Assembly: GCA_035297265.1 (NCBI GenBank)
Contig: DATGZH010000029.1
Span: 1 to 64,000 of the forward strand
Reading direction: 5' to 3'
Length of the DNA: 64,000 nt
Origin: DATGZH01 sp035297265
GTDB lineage: Bacteria > Actinomycetota > Acidimicrobiia > Acidimicrobiales > RAAP-2
The first letter of the stretch is position 1. Every line of letters begins with the position of its first letter. The position numbers and the translations under genes are program-made. Shown in pieces: positions 50,897-58,903 of this stretch. Below the pieces are notes generated by a model, which worked only from the letters and a program-made list of their open reading frames with translations, had not been told where the DNA came from and made no database searches.

Positions 50897-52123
50897 ATGA
50901 GCGTGCTCCAGCTGGCCGGCACCGAGGACGACCGCCAGCCGCAGGCAGCCGACGTCGAGATCGTGCTGCCCGTGTACAACGAGGCGACCCAGCTCGAGCC
51001 CAGCGTGACGAAGCTCCGGCGCTACCTCGACGAGGCCTTCCCGTTCACGAGCCTGGTCACGGTGGTGGACAACGCCAGCACCGACGACACCTGGACCGTC
51101 GCCGAGCACCTGGCGGCCAGCCTGCCGGGCGTCCGAGCGGTGCACCTCGGGGAGAAGGGCCGGGGCCGGGCCCTCCGGGCCGCCTGGTCCACGAGCACGG
51201 CCGAGGTCGTGGCCTACATGGACGTCGACCTCTCGACCGGCCTCGACGCGCTCCTCCCGCTCGTCGCCCCGCTCCTCTCGGGCCACAGCGACGTGGCGAT
51301 CGGCAGCCGCCTGGCCCACGGGGCCCACGTGGTGCGGGGGGCCAAGCGCGAGCTCATCTCGCGCTGCTACAACCTCCTCCTCCGCGTGACGCTCCAGGGC
51401 CGCTTCAGCGACGCCCAGTGCGGCTTCAAGGCCCTGCGCCGGGAGGCCGCGGCGGAGCTGCTCCCGTCGGTCGCCGACGATGCCTGGTTCTTCGACACCG
51501 AGCTCCTCGTGCAGGCCGAGCGGCGCGGCCTGCGCATCCACGAGGTCCCTGTGGACTGGGTCGACGACCCGGACTCCCGGGTGGACCTCGTGCGGACCGC
51601 CCTCGACGACCTGCGTGGCGTCTGGCGGCTCTTCCGGGAGCCGCCGCCGAAGGACGACGGTCACCTCGACCGCCGGGAACGGCCCGAGGACGCCCCGGCC
51701 GACGAGCTCCTGCGCTTCGCCGGGGTCGGGGTGGCCAGCACCGTCGTCTACCTCCTGCTGTTCGTCGCCCTGCGCTACCCGCTCGGAGCCCTCGCCGCGA
51801 ACGCTGTGGCCATCGTGCTCTCTAGCCTGGCCAACACGGCGGTCCACTGGCGGCTGGCCGCCGACGCCCGCCAGCGGCTCGACCGGCGGGGCCTCGTGCT
51901 CTCCGCCCTCGCCCTCCTCGGGGTGAGCCTCGGTCTCACGACGGCCGCCCTCGTGACCATGACCGCCCTCACCGACGGCGGCCTCGCCGTCGAGCTCGTG
52001 GCCATCGCCCTCGCCAACGCCCTCGCCGCCATCGTCCGTTTCAGCCTGCTGCGGGCCTGGGTGTTCCGACCCCACCTCGGCCCCGGGGCGGTGCCCGAGC
52101 CGGCGGCCCCGGCCGGCGACTGA
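50897..52123 (+). CDS. Bifunctional family 2 glycosyltransferase / GtrA-family membrane protein
   Basis: The 408-residue protein has a DPM1-like GT-A domain (EIVLPVYNEATQLEPSV, VVDNASTDDTWTVA, the metal site AYMDVDLSTGLDAL, DAQCGFKALRREAA) over residues 1-260, then four GtrA helices (LLRFAGVGVASTVVYLLLF ...). Such fusions make polyprenyl-phosphate sugars and help flip them. The next gene, an ArnT-like GT39, could use that donor. The ATG at 50897 has no strong ribosome site. Confidence 0.88.
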   Translation: MSVLQLAGTEDDRQPQAADVEIVLPVYNEATQLEPSVTKLRRYLDEAFPFTSLVTVVDNASTDDTWTVAEHLAASLPGVRAVHLGEKGRGRALRAAWSTSTAEVVAYMDVDLSTGLDALLPLVAPLLSGHSDVAIGSRLAHGAHVVRGAKRELISRCYNLLLRVTLQGRFSDAQCGFKALRREAAAELLPSVADDAWFFDTELLVQAERRGLRIHEVPVDWVDDPDSRVDLVRTALDDLRGVWRLFREPPPKDDGHLDRRERPEDAPADELLRFAGVGVASTVVYLLLFVALRYPLGALAANAVAIVLSSLANTAVHWRLAADARQRLDRRGLVLSALALLGVSLGLTTAALVTMTALTDGGLAVELVAIALANALAAIVRFSLLRAWVFRPHLGPGAVPEPAAPAGD

Positions 52124-52183
52124 GGCGAGAGGCCACCGAGACCAGGGCCCGGCCCGGCCCACCAACGAAAGGACCGCTTGGTC

Positions 52184-54346
52184 ATGTACCCGACGGCCGT
52201 CCTCGACGAGCCCGGAGCGCCCCCGGTCGAGCCGGGGGAGCTCGACGCGCCGGGCGGCGCGCCGGCGCGCCGCGGCGTGAGCCGCCTCTGGCGCGGCAAG
52301 CCCGACGACCCCTGGTGGGTGCGCCCAGCCCTCCTCGTGCTCCTGGCCGGGACGGCCGGCCTCTATCTCTGGGACCTCGGGGCGTCGGGGTGGGGCAACG
52401 CCTTCTACTCGGGCGCCGTCCAGGCGGGGACGAAGAGCTGGAAGGCCTTCTTCTTCGGGTCCTCGGACGCCTCCAACTTCATCACCGTCGACAAGCCGCC
52501 GGCGTCGCTATGGGTGATGGAGCTCTCGGCCCGCATGTTCGGCGTGAACAGCTGGAGCATCCTCGTGCCCCAGGCCTTGGAGGGCGTGGCCACGGTCGGC
52601 GTGGTCTACGCCACGGTGCGCCGCTGGTTCACCCCGGGGGCCGCCCTCCTCTCGGGTGCGGTGGTGGCGCTAACGCCCGTGGCCGCCCTCATGTTCCGCT
52701 ACAACAACCCCGACGCCCTGTTGACACTGCTGCTGGCCCTCGCGGCCTACGCCACCGTGCGGGCGCTCGAGCGGGCGGGCACCTGGTGGCTCGTCCTCGC
52801 GGCGAGCCTCGTCGGCTTCGGGTTCATCACGAAGATGCTCCAGGCCTTCACGGTGGTCCCGGTGCTCGCCCTCGTCTACCTGCTCGCCGCCCCGACCCGC
52901 TTCTGGCGACGCCTGGGTCAGCTGGTGCTGGCCGGGCTGGCCCTCGTGGTGTCCGCCGGCTGGTGGGTGGCCGCCGTCCAGCTGACGCCGGCCGCCGACC
53001 GCCCCTATGTCGGCGGCTCGGCCGACAACAACCTGCTCAATCTCATCTTCGGCTACAACGGCTTCGGCCGCCTCACCGGCAACGAGACCGGCAGCGTCGG
53101 CGGCACCGGGGCGGTGGGCTCCCGGTGGGGGCCGACCGGCTGGTTCCGGCTCTTCGAGACCGACATGGGCGGCCAGATCTCCTGGCTGATCCCGGCCGCC
53201 CTCATCGGTCTCGTGGCCGTGCTGTGGTTCACCCGCCGGGCGCCGCGCACCGACCGCACACGGGCCGCGGTCCTCCTCTTCGGCGGCTGGCTCCTCGTGA
53301 CCGGCGCGGTCTTCAGCCTGGCCGAGGGCATCATCCACCCCTACTACACCGTCGCCCTGGCCCCGGCGATCGGCGCCCTCGTCGGCATCAGCGCCACCTT
53401 CCTGTGGCACCGCCGGGCCGAGCTCGTCGCCCGGCTCTTCCTCGCCGCCGGCGTGGCGGCCAGCGGGATCTGGGCTTACGTCCTCCTCGACCGCTCCCCC
53501 ACGTGGATGCCGCTCCTGCGTACCGTGGTGCTCGTCGGCGGCATCGTCGCCGCGGTGGCCATCGCCGTCTGGCCGGCCGCCCGCAAGTCCGGCCGCATCG
53601 TCGCCGTGGCCGGCGTCGGCGTGCTCCTCGCCGGGCCGCTCTTCTACACCCTCGACACCGTGAGCACCCCCCACGCCGGAGCCATCCCGTCGGCCGGACC
53701 GGCGGTGACCTCAGGGGTCCGGTTCGGGTTCGTGCCCGGCGGCCCCGGGGGTTTCCGCTCGCCCTTCTTCACGCCGGGGCGGGGCGTCACCGGACGCTCC
53801 CCGGGCTTCGGCGGCCCACCGCCCGGCGCCTTCGGCGGGGGCGGCGCACCCAACGGCGGCGCGCTCCCCCGCTTCGGCCGGGGCGGCTTCGGTGGGTTCC
53901 CCGGCAACGCTGGCGGCGGGACGTTCCCGGGTGGCGGCGGTCCGGGCGGGGGCTTCCTCAACGCCTCGACGCCGGGCAAGCAGCTCGTGGCCCTCCTCGA
54001 GGCCGGGGCGTCGAAGTACAGGTGGGCGGCGGCCACGATCAACTCGAACTCGGCCGCCGGCTACCAGCTGGCCTCGGGCCAGCCGATCATGGCCATCGGC
54101 GGCTTCAACGGCACCGACCCGGCGCCCACGCTCGCCCAGTTCGAGACGGACGTGGCCCACGGCGAGATCCACTACTACATCGCCTCGGGCTTCGGCGGGT
54201 TCGGCGCCGGTGGCGGAGGCGCCGACGCCTCGCAGATCGCCAGCTGGGTCGCGGAGCACTTCAGCTCCCGGACCGTCGACGGCGTCACCATCTACGACCT
54301 CACGTCGCCCACCACCGGTGCCGCGACCTCGGTCCCGCTCGGCTGA
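52184..54346 (+). CDS. ArnT-like GT39 glycosyltransferase with Gly-rich tail region
   Basis: The 720-residue protein is a GT-C enzyme with about eleven helices. The first outer loop has the GNAFYSGAVQAGTKSWKAFFFG / DKPPASLW arrangement of the ArnT/PMT family, and helix-linked FRYNNPDALLTLLLALAAY follows. Residues 515-600 are an unusual Gly/Pro/Phe-rich segment (FGGPPPGAFGGGGAPNGG ...), then a compact C-terminal domain of about 120 residues (LLEAGASKYRWAAATINSNS, GGFNGTDPAPTLAQFE). It should transfer a sugar from a lipid carrier outside the membrane. ATG 52184 is favoured; TTG 52178 is possible with GAAAGGA four bases upstream. Confidence 0.85.
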   Translation: MYPTAVLDEPGAPPVEPGELDAPGGAPARRGVSRLWRGKPDDPWWVRPALLVLLAGTAGLYLWDLGASGWGNAFYSGAVQAGTKSWKAFFFGSSDASNFITVDKPPASLWVMELSARMFGVNSWSILVPQALEGVATVGVVYATVRRWFTPGAALLSGAVVALTPVAALMFRYNNPDALLTLLLALAAYATVRALERAGTWWLVLAASLVGFGFITKMLQAFTVVPVLALVYLLAAPTRFWRRLGQLVLAGLALVVSAGWWVAAVQLTPAADRPYVGGSADNNLLNLIFGYNGFGRLTGNETGSVGGTGAVGSRWGPTGWFRLFETDMGGQISWLIPAALIGLVAVLWFTRRAPRTDRTRAAVLLFGGWLLVTGAVFSLAEGIIHPYYTVALAPAIGALVGISATFLWHRRAELVARLFLAAGVAASGIWAYVLLDRSPTWMPLLRTVVLVGGIVAAVAIAVWPAARKSGRIVAVAGVGVLLAGPLFYTLDTVSTPHAGAIPSAGPAVTSGVRFGFVPGGPGGFRSPFFTPGRGVTGRSPGFGGPPPGAFGGGGAPNGGALPRFGRGGFGGFPGNAGGGTFPGGGGPGGGFLNASTPGKQLVALLEAGASKYRWAAATINSNSAAGYQLASGQPIMAIGGFNGTDPAPTLAQFETDVAHGEIHYYIASGFGGFGAGGGGADASQIASWVAEHFSSRTVDGVTIYDLTSPTTGAATSVPLG

Positions 54347-54377
54347 GCACCGACACTCCGAGGCGCCGGGCAGCCCG

Positions 54378-54395
54378 TTCGCAGGGCGCTCCCAG
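54378..54395 (+). promoter_or_regulatory. Weak PhoP-box-like repeat, copy 4
   Basis: TTCGCAG-GGCG-CTCCCAG keeps the 11-base period but has mismatches. It lies upstream of the 55-residue gene. Confidence 0.3.
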
Positions 54396-54471
54396 CTGGG
54401 TGCTGCACCATGGTGGTGATGAAGGAGCCGGATCCCCCCGGACCCCCACCACGCACGAAAGAGAGACCACC

Positions 54472-54639
54472 ATGCTCTGGATCACCCTCCTCCCCCTCAT
54501 GCTCATGGGCCTCGCCGTCGCCGTCGTGCCGCTCGTGATCGGCCTCAACGCGGAGCACCGCCGTCAGGCGCTCACCGTGCCGGCGCCGGTCACGCAGGCC
54601 CCGGCGGTCGGCGAGGAGGCGCTCCCCCTCGCCGCCTGA
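54472..54639 (+). CDS. Small single-helix membrane protein
   Basis: The 55-residue protein begins MLWITLLPLMLMGLAVAVVP, one helix, followed by GLNAEHRRQ and an Ala/Pro-rich tail. A purine-rich GAAAGAGAG is upstream and a strong bidirectional terminator follows, so it looks like a real gene ending the two-component/glycosyltransferase block. The function is unknown. Confidence 0.55.
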   Translation: MLWITLLPLMLMGLAVAVVPLVIGLNAEHRRQALTVPAPVTQAPAVGEEALPLAA

Positions 54640-54684
54640 CGAGGTCCGGGCGGGCCCGTCCCCCCGGCGGCCCGGACCATCACA

Positions 54685-54717
54685 GACGAACGCCGCAGCG
54701 CAGCTGCGGCGTTCGTC
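54685..54717. terminator. Strong bidirectional terminator hairpin
   Basis: A perfect 15-pair stem (GACGAACGCCGCAGC / GCTGCGGCGTTCGTC) with loop GCA lies between two convergent genes (stops at 54639 and 54730). It is the strongest hairpin in the window. Confidence 0.8.
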
Positions 54718-54729
54718 GCGTTCGGGCGT

Positions 54730-54900
54730 CTATTCCGGCCGGTCGGTGTGTCGCCGGCCGCGCCCGAAGGCCATCCCGGCGATCCAAGCGAGGAGGAAGA
54801 TGAGGGCGGCGATCCAGAGCAGGTGCACCAGGAAGCCGAAACCGACGAAGATGAGGCCGATCACGAGCACGATGACGAGGAAACAACCCATCGAGGGCAT
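54730..54900 (-). CDS. Small hydrophobic membrane protein
   Basis: The 56-residue protein is mostly two hydrophobic helices (FLVIVLVIGLIFVGFGFLVH, LLWIAALIFLLAWIAGMAFG) with a basic tail (GRGRRHTDRPE). It resembles the small actinobacterial 'hydrophobic protein' group of the DUF5670/lmo0937 kind, of unknown function. The second ATG at 54891 has TACGAT seven bases upstream and may be the true start, giving 53 residues. Confidence 0.6.
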   Translation of the reverse strand: MPSMGCFLVIVLVIGLIFVGFGFLVHLLWIAALIFLLAWIAGMAFGRGRRHTDRPE

Positions 54901-54951
54901 CGTAACGGGCGCGCCCGGCCCACCGGGCCGGAGAGGAGCGTCGGGGGCGCG

Positions 54952-55755
54952 GTGACCATCGAGCAGCCCCTCGCCGGCGGGATGGGCAGCGCCGGTCAGG
55001 TCGTGCGGGTGGGTGACACCGTACGCCGGCCGCCGGGGCCGGCCTCGGCCCCGGTCCGGGCCTTGCTCCTCCACCTCGAGGCGGTCGGCTTCGACGGTGC
55101 GCCCCGCCACCTCGGCACCGACGAGCTCGGCCGCGACGTCCTCTCCTACGTCGACGGCGAGGCGGCGCACCCGCCCTATCCGGCGGCCTACATGACCGAC
55201 GAGGCGCTGGCCTCGGTGGCCCGGTTGCTGGCGGACTTCCACCAGGCGAGTGCCACGCTCGACCGCACCGCCCTCGCCGGCTGGGCCACCGGGTTCGCCG
55301 ACCCCGAGGGCGGACCGGTGGTCTGCCACGACGACGTGAGCCCGGAGAACGTCGTCTTCTGCGACGGCCGGGCGGTCGCCCTCATCGACTTCGACCTGGC
55401 CGCCCCGGGCCGTCCGCTCTGGGACGTGGCCCGGGCGGCCCAGCAGTGGGCTCCGCTCATGGCCCCGGGCGCCCGTCCGGGCTACCCCGAGGGCCTCGAC
55501 GCCACGGCCCGGTTCGGCCGCTTCACCCGGGCCTACGGCCTCGACCCGGAACAGGCCGACGAGCTCCTGGCGTTGGTCGCCGCCGTCCGCCGGGTCACGC
55601 TCCGCCACGTCCGCGACGAGCTGGCGCGGGGCCACCCCCGCCTCGAGGAGCACTGGCGCGAGAGCCGGGGGGAGGAGCGGGCGGCGGCCGACGGGGCCTG
55701 GCTGGCCCGCCACCGGGCGGCGCTCGTGTGGGCCGCGGCCCGCCGACCGCCCTGA
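54952..55755 (+). CDS. Aminoglycoside phosphotransferase family protein (kinase-like)
   Basis: The 267-residue protein has the Brenner motif VCHDDVSPENVVF (H-x-D-x4-N) and the metal motif LIDFDLAAPGRPLWDVA. The N-terminal lobe is short (AGGMGSAGQVVRVGDTVRRP). These kinases phosphorylate aminoglycosides, choline or sugars; the substrate cannot be named, and its drug resistance relevance is unproven. The GTG start has GAGAGGAG at 13 bases, a long spacing. Confidence 0.8.
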   Translation: MTIEQPLAGGMGSAGQVVRVGDTVRRPPGPASAPVRALLLHLEAVGFDGAPRHLGTDELGRDVLSYVDGEAAHPPYPAAYMTDEALASVARLLADFHQASATLDRTALAGWATGFADPEGGPVVCHDDVSPENVVFCDGRAVALIDFDLAAPGRPLWDVARAAQQWAPLMAPGARPGYPEGLDATARFGRFTRAYGLDPEQADELLALVAAVRRVTLRHVRDELARGHPRLEEHWRESRGEERAAADGAWLARHRAALVWAAARRPP

Positions 55756-55786
55756 CCAGGGCCCGCCGAGCCGGCGGGGCCGCCGA

Positions 55787-55792
55787 TAGGGT
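55787..55792 (+). promoter_or_regulatory. -10 box, leaderless start of the TlpA/SCO operon
   Basis: TAGGGT, then GGGCCG, then GTG at 55799. Confidence 0.6.
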
Positions 55793-55798
55793 GGGCCG

Positions 55799-56410
55799 GT
55801 GAGCTGGGGGGCCGACGCCGGGAGCGCCGCATCGCCGGGTCGCAACGACCGCCTCTTCAAGCTCATCTCCCTGGTGGCCGGCGTCTGCCTCGTGGCGTTC
55901 ATCGTCGTCGTGGCGGTGCGCGGCACCTCGGTCAAGCGGCCGCCCCCGGCCACGTTCCCCTCGGCCGCCCCGGCCGTCCTGCCCCATGGCTCGGTCGCGC
56001 CGGCCTTCACGCTCACCCGCCTCGGCGGGGGCGCCCCGGTGGCCCTGGCCTCGACCCGGGGCACCCCGGTCATCGTCAACTTCTTCGCCTCGTGGTGCGA
56101 CAACTGCCGGGCCGAGCTCGCCGCCGTGGCCACCGTGGCGAGGTCGGCCAGCGGGCGGGTGGCCGTGGTGGGCGTCGACACGAGCGACACGAGCTCGACG
56201 AGCGCCGAGCACCTCCTTCTGGGGGCCGGGGCCACGTTCCCGGTCGGCGTCGACCCGGCGGGCGCCTTGGCCAGCCGCTGGCGGATCTCCGTCCTGCCCG
56301 TGACCTACTTCTTGAACCGCCGGGGCCAGGTGGAGGGGGAGGCCTTCGGCGCCCAGACCGTGGCCTCGCTCGACCGCTGGGTCAGCACCCTCACGGGCGG
56401 GGCGACGTGA
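55799..56410 (+). CDS. TlpA/ResA-like membrane-anchored thioredoxin
   Basis: The 203-residue protein has one N-terminal helix (about 22-42), then a thioredoxin fold with WCDNC (Cys100, Cys103) in FFASWCDNCRAEL and the cis-proline in ISVLPVTYFLNR. It should reduce or exchange disulfides outside the membrane, here probably on CuA cysteines of the oxidase or on SCO1. It is the first gene of a three-gene operon; its stop overlaps the SCO1 start. Confidence 0.85.
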   Translation: MSWGADAGSAASPGRNDRLFKLISLVAGVCLVAFIVVVAVRGTSVKRPPPATFPSAAPAVLPHGSVAPAFTLTRLGGGAPVALASTRGTPVIVNFFASWCDNCRAELAAVATVARSASGRVAVVGVDTSDTSSTSAEHLLLGAGATFPVGVDPAGALASRWRISVLPVTYFLNRRGQVEGEAFGAQTVASLDRWVSTLTGGAT

Positions 56411-57255
56411 TCTCCCCTGACGCACCGTCGCGCGACGACCGCGACGCCGACCCCGACCACGAGCCCGTCGACCGGGCGGCGGCCTTCGCCGCGGGCCCGG
56501 CCCGCATCCCGCGCAAGTTCTGGTACTGGGCGATCGCCTTCGTGGCCGTGCTCGGCCTCGGCGGCTCACTCCTCGAACGGGTGTTCTCGGCCAGCGGGCT
56601 GAACGCCCCGTCGGTCACCCCGACCACGAAGCCCGTGGTGGTCCACCACCGCGCCTCGCCCTCCGCCCCGCCGACGCTCGCCGCGCCGCTGCCGGCCTTC
56701 ATGGGCGCGGCGCGCCTGTCACCGAGGCCGGCCCCGGCCTTCAGCCTCGTCGACCAGGCCGGCCAGCCGACGTCGCTCGCCTCGGCGCGCCCGGCCGTCG
56801 TCGTGCTCACCTTCTTCGACGGGCGCTGCGACGACATCTGCCCGGTGGTGGCGGCCGAGCTGCAGGCGGCCGAGACCGACCTCGGCACGGCGGCCGACCG
56901 GGTCGACTTCGTGACCGTCAACACCGATCCGCTCGCCACTGCGGTCTCCTCGCTCTCCAACGCGGCGGCGACGGGCCTCGGGTCCCTCCCGAACTGGCGG
57001 ATCCTCACCGGACCGCTCGCCACCTTGAACAACGTGTGGCGGAACTACAAGGTGACCGTGGACGTCAGCCGGGTCAACCAGGCCGTCAGTCACACCGACG
57101 TCATCTACTTCATCGGTCCGGGCGGCGAGCTCCGGTACTCGGTGACCCCGTTCGCCGACGAGAACCGGGGCGCCGGCTCCTACACGCTGTCGCCGCCGCT
57201 GATCGACCGCTTCGGGCACGGCATCGCCACGTACGCCACCCTGGCGGCCCGATGA
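56407..57255 (+). CDS. SCO1/SenC-type copper chaperone
   Basis: The 282-residue protein is membrane-anchored (helix about 38-58). It has the copper site C-x3-C (Cys141, Cys145 in RCDDICP) and His229 in VSHTDVIYF at the usual place. SCO1 delivers copper to CuA of cytochrome oxidase. Linkage to TlpA and to the cox genes supports this. GTGA and ATGA overlaps join it to its neighbours. Confidence 0.88.
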   Translation: MISPDAPSRDDRDADPDHEPVDRAAAFAAGPARIPRKFWYWAIAFVAVLGLGGSLLERVFSASGLNAPSVTPTTKPVVVHHRASPSAPPTLAAPLPAFMGAARLSPRPAPAFSLVDQAGQPTSLASARPAVVVLTFFDGRCDDICPVVAAELQAAETDLGTAADRVDFVTVNTDPLATAVSSLSNAAATGLGSLPNWRILTGPLATLNNVWRNYKVTVDVSRVNQAVSHTDVIYFIGPGGELRYSVTPFADENRGAGSYTLSPPLIDRFGHGIATYATLAAR

Positions 57256-57908
57256 CCGACGACGGGGCCCGAGCGACGGCGGACCCGCCCGCCCCGCCGC
57301 CCGAGGTCGGCCCGGTGGCCTGGTACCGGCGGCGGGCGGTACTCGTGGGGGCCGTCGTGGCCCTCATTCTCGCCGTCACGGTCATCACCGACCTCCCGGT
57401 GCACAGCTCCCGGGCTGCCGACATCTCGGCCGAGCGGAGCGTGATGAAGGAGGTCAACACGGACCTCGGCGGCTGTGCCTACGCCGTGCACGAGGCCTTC
57501 CTCATCTACCAGAAGGAGTCGTCGGGCTCGCTCACGCTGACCGAGCGGGGGCAGGTCCCGGGGCTCCTCCGCGACGACCAGGCCGCCTGCTCGTTCACCA
57601 ACGAGGCCATCTTCAACCTGGCCAACATCGAGGTGCCGGGCTCGCCCGCCGGCAAGCACCTCGGCGCCCTCGTGGGCACCACGACGCTCTGGGCCACGTC
57701 GGACGCCCTCGGCGCCGTCGAGGACATCCAGACCCTGTCGACGCAGCCGACGAACAACCGGGCGCTCACCGACCTGGGCAGGCGCGAGCGCACGCTCGCC
57801 GCCGACCGGCGATCGGCCGACGCTGAGGTGGCGGAGGCCGACCGGGTCCTCGACACCAATCTGCCCCCGCCCGACCTGCCGGCGCTCCCCACGCCGACCG
57901 GCCGCTGA
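57252..57908 (+). CDS. Membrane-anchored protein of unknown function in the SCO operon
   Basis: The 218-residue protein has one helix (about 28-50) and an outer domain with two cysteines (DLGGCAYAVHEAF, QAACSFTNEAIF) about 40 residues apart, then a helical stretch and a Pro-rich end. The cysteines may form a disulfide handled by the TlpA protein. I do not recognise the family. ATGA overlap with the SCO1 gene suggests a role in oxidase assembly (inference). Confidence 0.6.
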   Translation: MTDDGARATADPPAPPPEVGPVAWYRRRAVLVGAVVALILAVTVITDLPVHSSRAADISAERSVMKEVNTDLGGCAYAVHEAFLIYQKESSGSLTLTERGQVPGLLRDDQAACSFTNEAIFNLANIEVPGSPAGKHLGALVGTTTLWATSDALGAVEDIQTLSTQPTNNRALTDLGRRERTLAADRRSADAEVAEADRVLDTNLPPPDLPALPTPTGR

Positions 57909-57941
57909 GCCTCGGCCTCCGGGGACGGGCGGCCGCGCGCT

Positions 57942-58754
57942 TCAGCGCGGTGGGCGGTGGAGCGGCGGCGGCGAGTACCAGCCCCGGCGCTTCGACTCAC
58001 GCACGAGCCGTTGGAGCTCGTCGTCGGGGTCCTCCTCGCTGCGCAGCCAGAGCACGAGGTTCCAGAAGATGACCGGGACGAAGACGGCGGCCGCCACGAA
58101 CCAGAGGATCACCGTCGAGAGCTGCTGGTCGGCCGGGCCGCTCAGGGCCGAGCTGGCGCCGTGGTGGAAGGCCTGGTACCAGGACGAGCGGGAGAAGCCG
58201 AGGAAGTAGGCGATCGTCCAGACGGTCCACATGCTCACCGCCGCCAGGGCCACCCGCTCGGGCCGGGTGCACCGAGGCACGAGGGGCGGCGACGCGACGA
58301 GCTCCAGCCAGAGGAGGATGCCGACGGCCCCGAGGGTGGCCGCCTCGACCAGGCTCAGCCAGCCATAGGTCACGAGGTGGTCGACGGCCACCGAGGTCCG
58401 CCAGAAGATGATGACCGCCAGGTCGAAGAGGACGAAGCCGGCACCCCGCACGAAATCCCGGTGACGCCGGCGGGCCGTGGCCAGCCGGTCCAACAAGCGG
58501 GGTGGACCGTCTTCCCCGGGCAGCGTGGCCAGACCGAGCCGCCACCACGGGGCGCCCAGCACGAAGAGCGCCGGGATCACGAGGGCGAAGACCGAGAACT
58601 GGAGGGCCTCGAAGAGCTCGTAGTGGCGGGCCAGGCTGGCGAGCGGCGGCACCAGGAAGAGGACGAGCAGGACCAAGCCCAAGAGGGCGGACACGAGCCG
58701 CGCCCGGGGGGACACGACAGGGGGCCGCCGCGCCTCGGCGACCCCGTCGCTCAT
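57942..58754 (-). CDS. ctaG: Cytochrome c oxidase assembly protein, CtaG (caa3) family
   Basis: The 270-residue protein has seven hydrophobic helices and caa3_CtaG-type features, including RHYELFEALQFSVFALVIPALFVLGAPWW and SSWYQAFHHGASSALSGPADQQLSTVILW with candidate metal histidines. CtaG proteins help assemble the CuB site. Its ATG overlaps the stop of the 34-residue gene. A second, related gene begins at the right edge. Confidence 0.82.
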   Translation of the reverse strand: MSDGVAEARRPPVVSPRARLVSALLGLVLLVLFLVPPLASLARHYELFEALQFSVFALVIPALFVLGAPWWRLGLATLPGEDGPPRLLDRLATARRRHRDFVRGAGFVLFDLAVIIFWRTSVAVDHLVTYGWLSLVEAATLGAVGILLWLELVASPPLVPRCTRPERVALAAVSMWTVWTIAYFLGFSRSSWYQAFHHGASSALSGPADQQLSTVILWFVAAAVFVPVIFWNLVLWLRSEEDPDDELQRLVRESKRRGWYSPPPLHRPPR

Positions 58755-58855
58755 TCCGAGGGTCGACGCTGGAAGAAGCCGAGAATGAGCACGATCGTGA
58801 ACACCCCGAGGGGGATGGCGAAGGTCAGCGCCTGGGTGGCGTACCAGGGGTTCAT
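58751..58855 (-). CDS. 34-residue membrane peptide of the oxidase operon
   Basis: ATG 58855 opens a 34-codon frame: MNPWYATQALTF, one hydrophobic helix (about 9-29), then QRRPSE. It overlaps the ctaG ATG (ATGA), lies 48 bases after ctaE, and is preceded by GGGAGGT. It is hydrophobic throughout its core and coupled to ctaG, which suggests a small oxidase subunit or assembly peptide. No family is recognised. A 10-codon frame (58857-58889) just before it is probably chance. Confidence 0.55.
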   Translation of the reverse strand: MNPWYATQALTFAIPLGVFTIVLILGFFQRRPSE

Positions 58856-58903
58856 CTCAGGCCTCGACCTCCCGCTCGATCCCACTCATGAGGGGCCTTC
58901 GGA

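Noticed and set aside
58857..58889. A 10-codon frame (MSGIEREVEA) before the 34-residue gene
   Set aside because: It is too short to support and has no ribosome site of its own; a leader-peptide role cannot be judged from one sequence.
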